A stretch of 64,000 nucleotides of DNA, taken from the NCBI GenBank assembly GCA_937125225.1, contig CAKZLE010000014.1, positions 62,001 to 126,000 on the forward strand, written 5' to 3'. The position numbers were made by a program, and so were the translations under genes. Source of the DNA: an uncultured Spirochaetia bacterium. GTDB lineage: Bacteria; Spirochaetota; Spirochaetia; CAKZLE01. Below, one piece after another: positions 10,222 to 18,862 of the stretch (position 1 is its first letter; each line of letters starts with the position of its first letter). The notes beneath the pieces were generated by a model. That model saw nothing but the letters and a program-made list of their open reading frames with translations, had not been told where the DNA came from and searched no databases.

Positions 10222-10962
10222 TTAAAGAATCTGTTTCAAGAATCTTTCTACACTTTCATGCCCAGGGTCCGTGAAGAACTTATCTGGAGCACATGTGGAT
10301 ACTATCTTACCAGCATCCATGAAAGATATTTTATCTGCAGCTACGCGAGCGAATCCCATCTCATGTGTGACGACGATCATGGTTCTCCCCTCATCTGCAA
10401 GTTTTTCCATTACATTAAGGACCTCTCCGATCATCTCAGGATCCAATGCAGAGGTAGGTTCATCAAATAGGATGAGATCAGGATTCATCGCTAAGGCCCT
10501 TACTATAGCGGCCCTCTGTTTCTGTCCACCGGAGAGTTCCCCAGGAAGAGCATCCATCTTGTTCTCTAATCCGACTTTCTCAAAGTAGGTTCCTATCTGA
10601 TCTATCATCTCACCCTTGTGTTGCCCTAATGCTTTCATCGGACCTAGTAGAGCATTCTCAAGTATTGTCATATGAGGGAATAGATTGAATGATTGAAAGA
10701 CCATCGCACACTTTTTACGTATTGTTCTTGCATGCTTCTTTGTTACAGGTTCACCTTCAACAAGGATCTGTCCTGAATTGATCTTCTCAAGGTAGTTGAT
10801 ACATCTGATAAGAGTCGATTTTCCTGCACCACTTCTTCCACAAAGGACATGTGTTTCTCCATCATAGAAATTCATATTGAGATGGTCGAGAACAACCAAG
10901 TCTTTTTCAAATTGTTTAACAACATCTTTAAACTCAACAATAATCTGTTTATTCTGATTCAT
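10222..10962 (-). CDS. Polar amino-acid ABC transporter ATP-binding protein (GlnQ type)
   Basis: ATPase of 246 residues that powers the adjacent importer at the inner membrane. Walker A is GRSGAGKST, the signature is LSGGQKQRAAIVRALA, Walker B is LILFDEPTSALDPE, and the switch His is in VVTHEMGF. It resembles GlnQ, GltL and HisP most closely. It is third in the transporter gene order (permease, permease, ATPase) and is followed by the aminotransferase after about 20 bases. Confidence 0.92.
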   Translation of the reverse strand: MNQNKQIIVEFKDVVKQFEKDLVVLDHLNMNFYDGETHVLCGRSGAGKSTLIRCINYLEKINSGQILVEGEPVTKKHARTIRKKCAMVFQSFNLFPHMTILENALLGPMKALGQHKGEMIDQIGTYFEKVGLENKMDALPGELSGGQKQRAAIVRALAMNPDLILFDEPTSALDPEMIGEVLNVMEKLADEGRTMIVVTHEMGFARVAADKISFMDAGKIVSTCAPDKFFTDPGHESVERFLKQIL

Positions 10963-10982
10963 TTTATTCTAATGCTCCCTAT

Positions 10983-11624
10983 TTAAAGTATTGTTTTTGC
11001 TTTAATTCGTCTTTCAAGATATTTCGATAATCGTTCTAGACAATAACAAATGATAAAGAAGAATATTGCCACCACTACATACACACCAACGGGCCTATAA
11101 ACGACCTGCATGATCTGTCTTGCATAATTGAGCAATTCCATCACTCCTATAGCAGAGATCAGGGTAGTGTCTTTGATAAGAATCACATACTGCCCCACTA
11201 AGGAGGGGATGATCGATAGCCAGACCTGTGGCATGATGACATGGACCATCTTTGATAAGACCGAGAGACCTATAGAATCTGCCCCCTCATGCTGCCCTTT
11301 TGGGATCGCCATGATGCCTGCACGAATGATCTCTGCTACGTATGCCCCATGATAGATTGAGAGCACAATGATCGCGGTGACGATCGGACTGACAAAACTA
11401 CCAGAGAAGAAGACTAACAGTAGGAGAGTCAGGGGAGGAAGGCCCCGCATGATTGTGACATAAAGCGTAACAATATATTTGAGGATCGGAATCTGTAGAT
11501 ATCCTAATACCCCGACGATGATACCTATTATCAGAGACAAGACCATACTTATAGGGATCACCTTCAATAAGGCCAATAAGCCTGCGCTTAAGAAATTTAT
11601 GATTGTTAAATAATCTGCTACCAT
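10983..11624 (-). CDS. Polar amino-acid ABC transporter permease
   Basis: Inner-membrane permease of 213 residues with about five hydrophobic helices. It carries the HisM/GlnP-type EAA loop around GADSIGLSVLSKMVHVIMPQVW. AGAGGT lies ahead of the ATG. It begins 5 bases after the stop of the first permease, and the two should form a heterodimer. Confidence 0.9.
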   Translation of the reverse strand: MVADYLTIINFLSAGLLALLKVIPISMVLSLIIGIIVGVLGYLQIPILKYIVTLYVTIMRGLPPLTLLLLVFFSGSFVSPIVTAIIVLSIYHGAYVAEIIRAGIMAIPKGQHEGADSIGLSVLSKMVHVIMPQVWLSIIPSLVGQYVILIKDTTLISAIGVMELLNYARQIMQVVYRPVGVYVVVAIFFFIICYCLERLSKYLERRIKAKTIL

Positions 11625-11629
11625 GTCAT

Positions 11630-12283
11630 CTACCTCTTAACCTTGAATCGTTTCTCTATCTGTTTTGATACTACGGACAATATCAAGAATAGAAGCAAGT
11701 AACATATCGCTGATATGAGGAACCCAGTAGTATCGAACGTTCTCGCATAGATACTATTTGAGACACGGGTCAATTCACTTATCATGATCATTGAGAATAG
11801 TGATGTATCTTTTATGACTATTGAGATCTGACCTGTCATAGCAGGAACTGCATCACGTAATGCTTGAGGCAAGACTGCATAACGAATGACTTGGAATCTA
11901 GATAAGGCAAGGCTTTCTCCAGCTTCCCAGTCACCCTTAGGCACCGATTCAATATATCCTCTGATGATCTCACTTATAAAAGCTCCCTCATTAAGCATGA
12001 TCCCAATCAATGCACAGAGAAATGCTGGTAGGGATATCCCGATAAAAGGAAGACCATAAAAAAGAAGGAACAACTGAACTAGTAAAGGAGTATTTCTAAA
12101 GACTGTTATATAGATTCGTAATATTGTTGTAAGACCACGGATCCTCATCGCCAATAATATCGAAATAAAGATCGCAAATAACACCGCAGCAATAGAGCAG
12201 ACGATAAAATAGAAGACTGTTGTCCCAAAAGCACTCAAGATCTGGGGCCACCAATCAAATAATACATAAAGATTAAAACTCAT
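11630..12283 (-). CDS. Polar amino-acid ABC transporter permease
   Basis: HisQ/GlnP-family permease of 217 residues with about five TM helices and the EAA-loop motif GESLALSRFQVIRYAVLPQAL. I set the start at 12283 because AGGA precedes that ATG at normal spacing. The longer frame to 12328 would begin inside the 14-bp hairpin behind the binding-protein gene and is unlikely. It partners with the next permease. Confidence 0.9.
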   Translation of the reverse strand: MSFNLYVLFDWWPQILSAFGTTVFYFIVCSIAAVLFAIFISILLAMRIRGLTTILRIYITVFRNTPLLVQLFLLFYGLPFIGISLPAFLCALIGIMLNEGAFISEIIRGYIESVPKGDWEAGESLALSRFQVIRYAVLPQALRDAVPAMTGQISIVIKDTSLFSMIMISELTRVSNSIYARTFDTTGFLISAICYLLLFLILSVVSKQIEKRFKVKR

Positions 12284-12322
12284 AATGATTCCTGGTTTTT
12301 TATTATTAAGAGAAAAATCATG

Positions 12323-12353
12323 TGACAACCTTGAAGGATCTTCAAGGTTGTCA
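12323..12353 (-). terminator. Strong hairpin between binding-protein and permease genes
   Basis: A perfect 14-bp stem (12323-12336 with 12340-12353) has a 3-base loop. On the minus strand it is followed by ATTTTTCTCTT. It has the form of an intrinsic terminator but lies inside an operon, between the binding-protein stop at 12371 and the permease start at 12283. It is best read as a partial terminator or a 3'-end stabiliser that raises binding-protein expression over the permeases. Confidence 0.8.
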
Positions 12354-12370
12354 ATGTATCAATTAGATGA

Positions 12371-13222
12371 TCAGCTTCCTACTTCAAAGGTTGGTTCGTA
12401 TGCATAACCCATCCATTTCTGGAAGACTTCTGCGTATTTACCGCTCATCTTACTCAATCTCATAAACATATTAGCTGCATTAGCTAATTTAGGAGAATCG
12501 AATCTTGTCGCAAATGCTAATGAATCCCATGCGATTGGTTCAGTTATTAACTCGAACTGATCTGCATACATACTCATTGATGATTCAAGCTGTAGTCTAT
12601 CATTTAGATATGCATCAGCTCTTTTTGCAGATAGAGCAACTGCATTATCTGCATTTGTTCCATTAGTCTTCATCTGTGCATCTGGGAAAAGTTTTCCACC
12701 AAGTTCTTCATAAATACCACCAGTAGTCGTAGTAAGAACTACATCTGGATTATTAAGATCTGCCAATGTGGTGAGTCCACTTCCTTTTCTTACAAGAGCG
12801 TGGGCTGAAACAGCTACGAATGGTTCGATAAAGATCATTTTCCCTGCTCGTGCAGTCGTTCTGGTAAGGCATGTTGTTAACATATCTACCTGACCGGTAA
12901 GGAGTGATGGAATGATTCCTGACCATTCAAAAGGTCTTACTTCAAGCTCTACACCAAGGTCATCAGCAAACATCTGAGCAAGCTCAATAGCTAAACCCTC
13001 GATTTCACCAGTCTGTGCATTTTTAAATGCGAAAGGTGGAGTACCTAACTCTGTCGCCACGACAAGTTTACCGGATTCAAAGATGCTATCCATCGCATCT
13101 ACTGTCTCTTCTACGGCTACTGTAGAACCACTTTCTGCAGAAGTACTTTTTGTACACCCGGTAAACACTACTGTAAGCATTAGTGCGAGCACACATAATA
13201 AAGCTACTGTTTTCTTACTCAT
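12371..13222 (-). CDS. Amino-acid ABC transporter substrate-binding lipoprotein (family 3)
   Basis: Extracytoplasmic ligand-binding protein of 283 residues. The lipobox VVFTGC gives lipidation at about residue 23. The family 3 core begins at KLVVATELGTPPFAF and includes GLAIELAQMFADDLG, typical of polar amino-acid receptors. I chose the ATG at 13222, 5 bases after GGAGG; the longer frame from a TTG at 13234 would start within that ribosome site. It is the first gene of the transporter operon, with a good promoter upstream and a strong hairpin downstream. The ligand is unknown. Confidence 0.9.
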   Translation of the reverse strand: MSKKTVALLCVLALMLTVVFTGCTKSTSAESGSTVAVEETVDAMDSIFESGKLVVATELGTPPFAFKNAQTGEIEGLAIELAQMFADDLGVELEVRPFEWSGIIPSLLTGQVDMLTTCLTRTTARAGKMIFIEPFVAVSAHALVRKGSGLTTLADLNNPDVVLTTTTGGIYEELGGKLFPDAQMKTNGTNADNAVALSAKRADAYLNDRLQLESSMSMYADQFELITEPIAWDSLAFATRFDSPKLANAANMFMRLSKMSGKYAEVFQKWMGYAYEPTFEVGS

Positions 13223-13237
13223 TGTTTCCTCCAAATT

Positions 13238-13252
13238 TGAAACGTTGTTTTA
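13238..13252. promoter_or_regulatory. Candidate IclR-family operator in front of the binding-protein gene
   Basis: TGAAAC-GTT-GTTTTA is an imperfect inverted repeat between the -10 element and the ribosome site. A matching TGAAAC-AATG-GTTTTA lies at 14379-14394, upstream of the IclR gene itself. The half-site TGAAAC/GTTTCA is of the kind used by KdgR-like IclR regulators. The assignment to this IclR protein is inference. Confidence 0.45.
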
Positions 13253-13255
13253 CTA

Positions 13256-13285
13256 TTTATAACCCCTCTGTTTCAGTTATGTCAA
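13256..13285 (-). promoter_or_regulatory. Sigma-70 promoter for the amino-acid ABC operon
   Basis: On the minus strand TTGACA (13285-13280), an 18-base spacer and TATAAA (13261-13256) form a near-consensus promoter. It lies about 35 bases upstream of the binding-protein ATG at 13222. Confidence 0.75.
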
Positions 13286-13311
13286 TCTTTATTTATAATA
13301 ATAAAACAGTT

Positions 13312-13327
13312 CCTACATATATGTAGG
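13312..13327. promoter_or_regulatory. Perfect 16-bp palindrome upstream of the ABC promoter
   Basis: CCTACATATATGTAGG is a perfect palindrome about 27 bases upstream of the -35 element of the binding-protein promoter. Its position would suit an activator site. No protein can be assigned. Confidence 0.35.
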
Positions 13328-13490
13328 CTTACTTATATTAACAGGGGTGATTTATACGATCTTACTGAGTAGCTCATGATCACTATTGATGAGGTCTCCA
13401 GATTTTATGGGGAGTGAGTTATCAAAAATGAGGAATTTCTGGAAACTCAGGAGTAAAAGAGATAATTGGTTTTATGATAATTAGTCTATA

Positions 13491-14270
13491 TTATTCGATA
13501 TTTCCTAGTTCACTAGAAATATCTTTTGCAGCGTTGAACATCCATTCAAGAAAAGTATCTTTCTGGGAATCGTCAAATCTGAATTCAGTCCAAGTAATAC
13601 TCAATCCCGCTATGACCTCATTGAATCTATTCATGATGGGTACTGCCATACAGTAGAGATTCTCTTCTCTCTCTCCGACATCCTCAGAATAACTTTGAGT
13701 TCTTATGCGTTCAAGCTCTTTTAGGAGGTCTTTCTCATTACTGATGGTAAATGGAGTCAAGAGTTTATACTCCATCCCTTCAAGTATCTCTTCAATAACC
13801 TCGTCAGGGCTAAAAGCTAATAGTAACTTCCCAAGCCCAGTACAATGGACAGGGGCTTTGTTCCCAATCCTTGAAAGCATAGCCTGTGAATGATCTGAAT
13901 TGATCTTATGAATATAGATGATCGATTTTGATTCTTTATCAAGAATAGCAAGATGTACTGTTTCACTCGTCCTTGAACTAAGATCCTGCATATATCTATT
14001 GGCAATCGTAGTGATATCACGAATATTCAAGACTTTGGAACCGACTTGAAACAGCTTAAGGGTTAGGGAGTATCTCTCACTTTCAGTATCTTGGTTGACA
14101 TATCCCAAACTCTTCATTGTTTGGAGGAACCTGAAAATAGTACTTTTAGACATACCTATGCGTTTTGACAGTTCACTGAGTCCAAGATCCGGCTCTTTTG
14201 CCAATTCTTCAACTATCCCAAAGACTCTACCTACGGAAGTTACTGAAACTGTTCCTACTTCTTTTCCCAT
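13491..14270 (-). CDS. IclR-family transcriptional regulator
   Basis: DNA-binding regulator of 259 residues. The N-terminal winged helix (about 12-70) contains LSELSKRIGMSKSTIFRFLQTMKSLGYV. The C-terminal IclR effector domain (about 85-255) includes PVHCTGLGKLLLAF and GLSITWT. It is KdgR-like in form. It lies directly upstream of the amino-acid ABC and dehydrogenase operon on the same strand and probably controls it through the TGAAAC...GTTTTA sites. The effector is likely the imported compound or an oxoacid derived from it. Confidence 0.9.
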   Translation of the reverse strand: MGKEVGTVSVTSVGRVFGIVEELAKEPDLGLSELSKRIGMSKSTIFRFLQTMKSLGYVNQDTESERYSLTLKLFQVGSKVLNIRDITTIANRYMQDLSSRTSETVHLAILDKESKSIIYIHKINSDHSQAMLSRIGNKAPVHCTGLGKLLLAFSPDEVIEEILEGMEYKLLTPFTISNEKDLLKELERIRTQSYSEDVGEREENLYCMAVPIMNRFNEVIAGLSITWTEFRFDDSQKDTFLEWMFNAAKDISSELGNIE

Positions 14271-14300
14271 TGAATTCCTCTATCAAACTACATTACCATA

Positions 14301-14312
14301 CCAAATATTTGG
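14301..14312. promoter_or_regulatory. 12-bp palindrome in the IclR leader
   Basis: CCAAATATTTGG is a perfect palindrome between the -10 element and the IclR start codon. It could be an autoregulatory site; evidence is position and symmetry only. Confidence 0.3.
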
Positions 14313-14331
14313 GATATTTGCTGTGGCAAAC

Positions 14332-14360
14332 ATTCTATATTCAGATTTCTCTTTTGTAAA
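14332..14360 (-). promoter_or_regulatory. Sigma-70 promoter for the IclR gene
   Basis: On the minus strand TTTACA (14360-14355), a 17-base spacer and TAGAAT (14337-14332) make a good promoter. It sits about 60 bases before the IclR ATG. Confidence 0.65.
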
Positions 14361-14378
14361 CCATTAAAAATTCAAAAA

Positions 14379-14394
14379 TGAAACAATGGTTTTA
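14379..14394. promoter_or_regulatory. Second candidate IclR operator
   Basis: TGAAAC-AATG-GTTTTA lies just upstream of the IclR -35 element and shares both half-sites and similar AT-rich flanks with the site at 13238-13252. Being upstream of -35, it would suit autoregulation by activation or looping. Confidence 0.4.
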
Positions 14395-14562
14395 TTTTTA
14401 TACTATCTATCATTATTGGCACTACTATAATTTCAATGAACCCGATTAAGATCTATTTATATAGTGCATCTTTTTATTGAAACATAACTTGTTCCAAGGG
14501 ATTTGCATTCAAGTTTGTATCAAATATACAATGAGGATTACCAGAATACGTGCTATTACACT

Positions 14563-14606
14563 AAAAAAAGGCTGAGACCCAAGCATATGGGAATCAGCCT
14601 TCTTTT
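14563..14606. terminator. Terminator after htpG
   Basis: AAGGCTGA (14568-14575) pairs with TCAGCCTT (14594-14601), with further inner pairing of ACCC/GGGA. T runs occur on both strands. Read on the minus strand it follows the htpG stop by about 25 bases, so it is a textbook intrinsic terminator. Confidence 0.85.
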
Positions 14607-14624
14607 TAATTTCAGGGAAGATCT

Positions 14625-16496
14625 CTAAAGGATCTTGCTCAATAGATCGCTAAGTCTCTGTGTGAACTCGACAGGTTTCTTGATCATGACACCTTCTGCA
14701 AGAAGAGCCTGATCAAGCAGAATATTACTTACATCTGCTACCATATCAGCATCATCGATCTCTGCGATCCGCTGAAGGATCGCATGATCTGGATTGATCT
14801 CCAATATTGGTGTGAACTCAGGCATCTCTGTCTGCCCCATAGCTTTGAGCATCTGCTGCATCTGGACAGTTGGATCATTCTCATCAACTACAACACAAGC
14901 TGGAGCCTCTTCGAGTCTTGTAGATGCTATAACATCTTTGACTCGATCTCCCAATGCCTCTTTGATCTTATCAAGAACAGGTTTAGCCTCTTCTTCTTTC
15001 TTCTTATCCTCATCAGTCTTGATGTCGTCTGCCGCACCAGATTTATTGATAGCTTTCAGTTCTACCTCTTTATAGTTTCCGATGGTCGGAATAACGATAT
15101 CATCGATCTCATCATCCATGATAAGGACTTCATAGCCCTTCTTGATATAACCCTTGATCAGAGGAGATCTTCTCAAGGTCTCTTCGTTTCCACCAGCAAT
15201 ATAGTAGATAGCCTTCTGGTCTTCGCCCATTCTCTCTTTGTATGCAGCAAGACTGGTGAAGCCATCATTCTCAGTAGTCTTGAATCGTACGAGCTCCATA
15301 AGATTCTCTTTGTTCGCATAATCTGAATAGAGGCCCTCTTTAAGAGGTCTATTGAACTCTTTGATGAACTCCCCATACTTCTCAGGATTGGACTCAGAGA
15401 GTTTCTTGAACTCCCCTAGTATCTTCTTCACAGAGGCTATCTTTATGCTGGACATGACTCTATTCTGCTGGAGGATCTCTCGCGACACATTGAGAGGGAG
15501 ATCTTCAGAGTCGATAACACCCTTTACGAATCTCAGGTAGGGAGGAAGGAGCTCTTTCTCATCATCGGTGATGAATACTCTTTTCACATAGAGTTTCACT
15601 CCTGGCTTGTAATCAGCCTGGTAGAGATCGAAAGGAGCCTTCTTGGGGATATAGAATAACGTCGTGTATTCAATAGTCCCTTCTGCTCTTGTATGAATAT
15701 AGAATAGAGAATCTTCATTATCATAGGAGAGACTCTTATAGAATTCTTGGTAGTCCTCTTCTGAGAGGTCAGATTTTGATCGTTTCCAGAGAGCTGCAGC
15801 AGTATTGATCTGTTCGATCTTATGCTCGATCTTTTTCTCTTTATTATCTTCACCTTCGTAGGATTCCTGATCATACTCCAAGAATATGGGAAATGCGATA
15901 TGGTCTGAATATTTTTTCACCAACTGTTCGATCTGCCATCTGTTAGCGTACTCATCACCCTCTTCATTGAGTTCGACGATGATCGTAGTTCCCTGTTCTT
16001 CTCTTTCAGATTCTTCTACCTTGTAGGAGTTCTTACCATCACTACTCCACTTCCATGCCTGATCAGACCCTGCTTTTCGTGTGATTACTTCTACATGATC
16101 AGCGACCATGAAACAAGAATAGAATCCGACTCCGAACTGTCCGATAAGATTGGCATCTTTCTTAGCATCTCCACCCATCTGGGAGAGGAACTTCTTTGTT
16201 CCAGAACGAGCGATCGTTCCCAGTTGTTTATCAAGGTCATCAGCATCCATACCGATACCATTGTCTCTGATCGTCAGAGTCTTCTGGTCTCCATCGGTGA
16301 ATGTGATATCGATTCTAGGATCGTATTCCATTCCCTTGAACTCTTGCTCTGTGAGTGTGAGATATTTTAGTTTATCGAGAGCATCTGATGCATTCGAGAC
16401 CAACTCTCGAAGGAATATTTCCTTATGTGAATAGAGAGAATGGATGATCAAATTCAATAGTTGATTTACTTCAGTCTTAAAACGTTTCTGAGCCAT
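14625..16496 (-). CDS. htpG: Chaperone HtpG (Hsp90 family)
   Basis: ATP-dependent cytoplasmic chaperone of 623 residues, normal bacterial length. The N-terminal GHKL ATPase shows FLRELVSNASDALDKLKYL, DNGIGMDADDL and GQFGVGFYSCF. The middle domain contains FVKGVIDSEDLPLNVSREILQ, and the C-terminal dimerisation domain follows. The start MAQKRFKTEVNQLL at 16496 is chosen because AAGGAG lies 9 bases upstream and because it matches the family start; the frame extends to 16520 without support. It is a single-gene unit with its own terminator. Confidence 0.97.
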   Translation of the reverse strand: MAQKRFKTEVNQLLNLIIHSLYSHKEIFLRELVSNASDALDKLKYLTLTEQEFKGMEYDPRIDITFTDGDQKTLTIRDNGIGMDADDLDKQLGTIARSGTKKFLSQMGGDAKKDANLIGQFGVGFYSCFMVADHVEVITRKAGSDQAWKWSSDGKNSYKVEESEREEQGTTIIVELNEEGDEYANRWQIEQLVKKYSDHIAFPIFLEYDQESYEGEDNKEKKIEHKIEQINTAAALWKRSKSDLSEEDYQEFYKSLSYDNEDSLFYIHTRAEGTIEYTTLFYIPKKAPFDLYQADYKPGVKLYVKRVFITDDEKELLPPYLRFVKGVIDSEDLPLNVSREILQQNRVMSSIKIASVKKILGEFKKLSESNPEKYGEFIKEFNRPLKEGLYSDYANKENLMELVRFKTTENDGFTSLAAYKERMGEDQKAIYYIAGGNEETLRRSPLIKGYIKKGYEVLIMDDEIDDIVIPTIGNYKEVELKAINKSGAADDIKTDEDKKKEEEAKPVLDKIKEALGDRVKDVIASTRLEEAPACVVVDENDPTVQMQQMLKAMGQTEMPEFTPILEINPDHAILQRIAEIDDADMVADVSNILLDQALLAEGVMIKKPVEFTQRLSDLLSKIL

Positions 16497-16682
16497 GGCA
16501 AAAAACTCCTTATGTAACATGGTGCAATTTTATTAAATTGGTTTGTGCTATACAACCGTTTAAAAACATACTAATTTCACACATAAGGGGCAAGGAAAAC
16601 TCAAGGAAAATTCCATAGTTCATCAGGTTTTTCTTCGATTCTATGAGTGATAGAGTATACTTACCTAAAGGGAATAGATCTC

Positions 16683-17354
16683 ATGGCTAATATTATTAGA
16701 GTAATCTGGCGTATTCTTATCACACTGCTCAAGCTGGTATTAGTCCTGATCCTCGTATATGGAGTTGCAATCATACTAGGAGCCTTGATCCCCTCTAGAC
16801 CGGAACTGACTTCAGACACCGCTTCACAAGATTACTTCATCTATCTCATCGACAACGGAGTACATGTGGAGATATGTCTTCCATCTATTCAAGCCCCACA
16901 ACAGGTAACCACACTATTCGATGATACCTCAGAAATCCTATTGTATTGTTTTGGTTGGGGTGATCGCTATTTTTATCCCGGCACCCCAAATATTTCAGAC
17001 CTTGAATTAGTACCTATGATCAAAGCCCTATTCTTCCCTTCTCCAGGTGCATTAGGTATCACCTGGTACGGAAATCATCTTATAGAGGATGACCATGTGC
17101 GTAAGATAGCTGTTACTTCAGAACAGGTTGCTGCAATCTATGAATTCATCACATCCTATATGGCTGATACTCCAATAGAGAATGAGGATATAGCATCAGG
17201 TTATGGCTCGATCAAGTTCTTTGAAGCCAAAGGAACCTATTCACTCTTCTATACCTGCAACAACTGGACAAACGAGGCCCTGAAACTGGTGAATATCCCA
17301 ACCCATGTGTGGACCCCGACTCTTTGGGGTGTTGGTTATTGGACTGGCAGATAG
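16683..17354 (+). CDS. DUF2459 family membrane-anchored protein
   Basis: Protein of 223 residues with one N-terminal TM helix (about 5-35) and an extracytoplasmic domain. Segments such as NGVHVEICLP, CFGWGDRYFYPGTP and TCNNWTNEALKLVNIP match DUF2459, sometimes annotated as urease-region hypothetical protein. No activity is established. I chose the ATG at 16683, 9 bases after AAGGGA, instead of an upstream GTG at 16647. It is convergent with the sulfatase gene and unrelated to it by any visible signal. Confidence 0.75.
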   Translation: MANIIRVIWRILITLLKLVLVLILVYGVAIILGALIPSRPELTSDTASQDYFIYLIDNGVHVEICLPSIQAPQQVTTLFDDTSEILLYCFGWGDRYFYPGTPNISDLELVPMIKALFFPSPGALGITWYGNHLIEDDHVRKIAVTSEQVAAIYEFITSYMADTPIENEDIASGYGSIKFFEAKGTYSLFYTCNNWTNEALKLVNIPTHVWTPTLWGVGYWTGR

Positions 17355-17377
17355 GAAACCGTTTTAAACGTATATGC

Positions 17378-18796
17378 TCAACCAATCTCATTCTTATCAT
17401 AATAGGCAATTATATAGGGATGGTTCTCATCATAGACAGTGAGGGGCTTTGCATCAGAGACGAATCCTGCGGACCTCACATTACCATTTAACTGACCAGT
17501 GAAGACATCTCCAAGATCATCTCTGCACAATTCGATCTTTTGGGTTAGGAGTTTTACCACATCTGGATACTCAGAAAAGACATTATGGGTCTCTCCAGGA
17601 TCTGACTTCAGATTATAGAGCTCATTAACCTCTCGATTCTCATCAATCGGGTCTGCAGAGTTGAATTCGATGGAATGCCTGTTTCTCGAGACGAACAGTT
17701 TCCAGTTCTCATACCTGACCGCTTCTAGGGTATTACACATATAGTAGAAGAAGGTGTCTCGATGAGATTGCTTGGATCTACCTAGTATCAGTTCTGATTG
17801 ATCTACACCATCTATGGTCCTCTCTTTTGGAAGCTCTTCACCTACGATCTTTGCAATAGAAGGAAGCAGGTCAATCGAGCTGATCAACTGATCACTGATA
17901 CCAGAAGAGATATGATTCTTCCAATGAACAATAAATGGTACGCGAAGTCCACCTTCCCAAGTAGTTCCCTTTGTTCCTCGTAGACTACCATTACTCTCAC
18001 CAAAATCATTCCTTGAACCATTATCTGAAGTGAACAAGATGATAGTATTCTCATAAAGACCATATGTCTTGAGGGTATCTACAAGCACACTAGTCGACCA
18101 ATCAATAGCCGCAACGCAGGCCCCGTAATCTCCATTTCTTGAATTCCCAATAAACATTGGCGCAGCATATAAAGGAAGATGGACATGCATATGTGCAAAA
18201 TAGAGAAAGAAGGGGTTATCTTTATTACGTTTGATGAAATCAACACTCTTCTCGACATATCGTTCAGTCAGTGAAGTCTGATCTGGTTGTTCCTGAATGA
18301 CCTCCATATCATTAATAAGAGGCAATGGAGGTCGATCAGGGCGTTCTGTCGTAGGACACATATCATTACTATAGGGAAGCCCATAGTACTCATCAAAGCC
18401 AAAATTCAAAGGGAGGAATTCCGGTTGATCTCCACAGTGCCATTTCCCAACAATCTTGGTAGCATAATCAGCTTTCTTAAGTAATTGTGCAATGGTGAAC
18501 TCATGCTTCTCTAAACCTAGCTCATCACCAGGTCTTAGAACTCTATTCCCATGAAAACTCCCGAAACCTATCCTTGGAGGATAACAACCTGTGAGCATTG
18601 CTCCCCTTGAGGGAGAACAGACAGATGATGCCATATAAAAATCATTGAACTGTAATCCATCTCGAGCCAATCCATCAATACAGGGAGTTGAGTTCTTCTT
18701 CGATCCATAACACCCTAGATCACCATATCCAAGATCATCACAATTGATAAGAATGATATTAGGTCTCATTTTTTCATTTTCTTCTCTGTTCATCAT
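17378..18796 (-). CDS. Sulfatase without signal peptide
   Basis: Formylglycine-dependent sulfatase of 472 residues. NIILINCDDLGYGDLG provides metal ligands and VCSPSRGAMLTG is the maturation motif, so the catalytic residue is a Cys converted to formylglycine. The ligand motif FTSDNGS is also intact. The N-terminus is charged and non-hydrophobic, so the enzyme should be cytoplasmic. It is the last gene of a unit with the ABC importer and a second sulfatase, 66 bases behind the latter. That gap holds a weak TAGAAG/CTTCTA hairpin. The substrate is probably a sulfated sugar delivered by the importer. No formylglycine-generating enzyme is in the window. Confidence 0.9.
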   Translation of the reverse strand: MMNREENEKMRPNIILINCDDLGYGDLGCYGSKKNSTPCIDGLARDGLQFNDFYMASSVCSPSRGAMLTGCYPPRIGFGSFHGNRVLRPGDELGLEKHEFTIAQLLKKADYATKIVGKWHCGDQPEFLPLNFGFDEYYGLPYSNDMCPTTERPDRPPLPLINDMEVIQEQPDQTSLTERYVEKSVDFIKRNKDNPFFLYFAHMHVHLPLYAAPMFIGNSRNGDYGACVAAIDWSTSVLVDTLKTYGLYENTIILFTSDNGSRNDFGESNGSLRGTKGTTWEGGLRVPFIVHWKNHISSGISDQLISSIDLLPSIAKIVGEELPKERTIDGVDQSELILGRSKQSHRDTFFYYMCNTLEAVRYENWKLFVSRNRHSIEFNSADPIDENREVNELYNLKSDPGETHNVFSEYPDVVKLLTQKIELCRDDLGDVFTGQLNGNVRSAGFVSDAKPLTVYDENHPYIIAYYDKNEIG

Positions 18797-18862
18797 TCCT
18801 ATCCTTGATCATTGATAAAATAAAATAGAAGGCATCATGAGGAGTCTTCTACCAGGCCACAT

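Larger units (their letters stand above)
14271..14624. other. Non-coding stretch between iclR and htpG
   Basis: These 354 bases hold the IclR promoter, a 12-bp palindrome, a TGAAAC...GTTTTA site and the terminator after htpG. I see no reading frame with a ribosome site and no RNA gene in the AT-rich middle part (14400-14560). Confidence 0.6.

Noticed and set aside
16583-16602. Short direct repeat CAAGGAAAA as a CRISPR or iteron start
   Set aside because: Only two copies 11 bases apart and no regular spacing beyond them.
16570-16605. Heat-shock sigma-32-like elements upstream of htpG (CTTGAG and CCCCTTAT on the minus strand)
   Set aside because: The spacer between them is only about 8-9 bases, too short for a sigma-32 promoter, and spirochaetes often lack that sigma factor.
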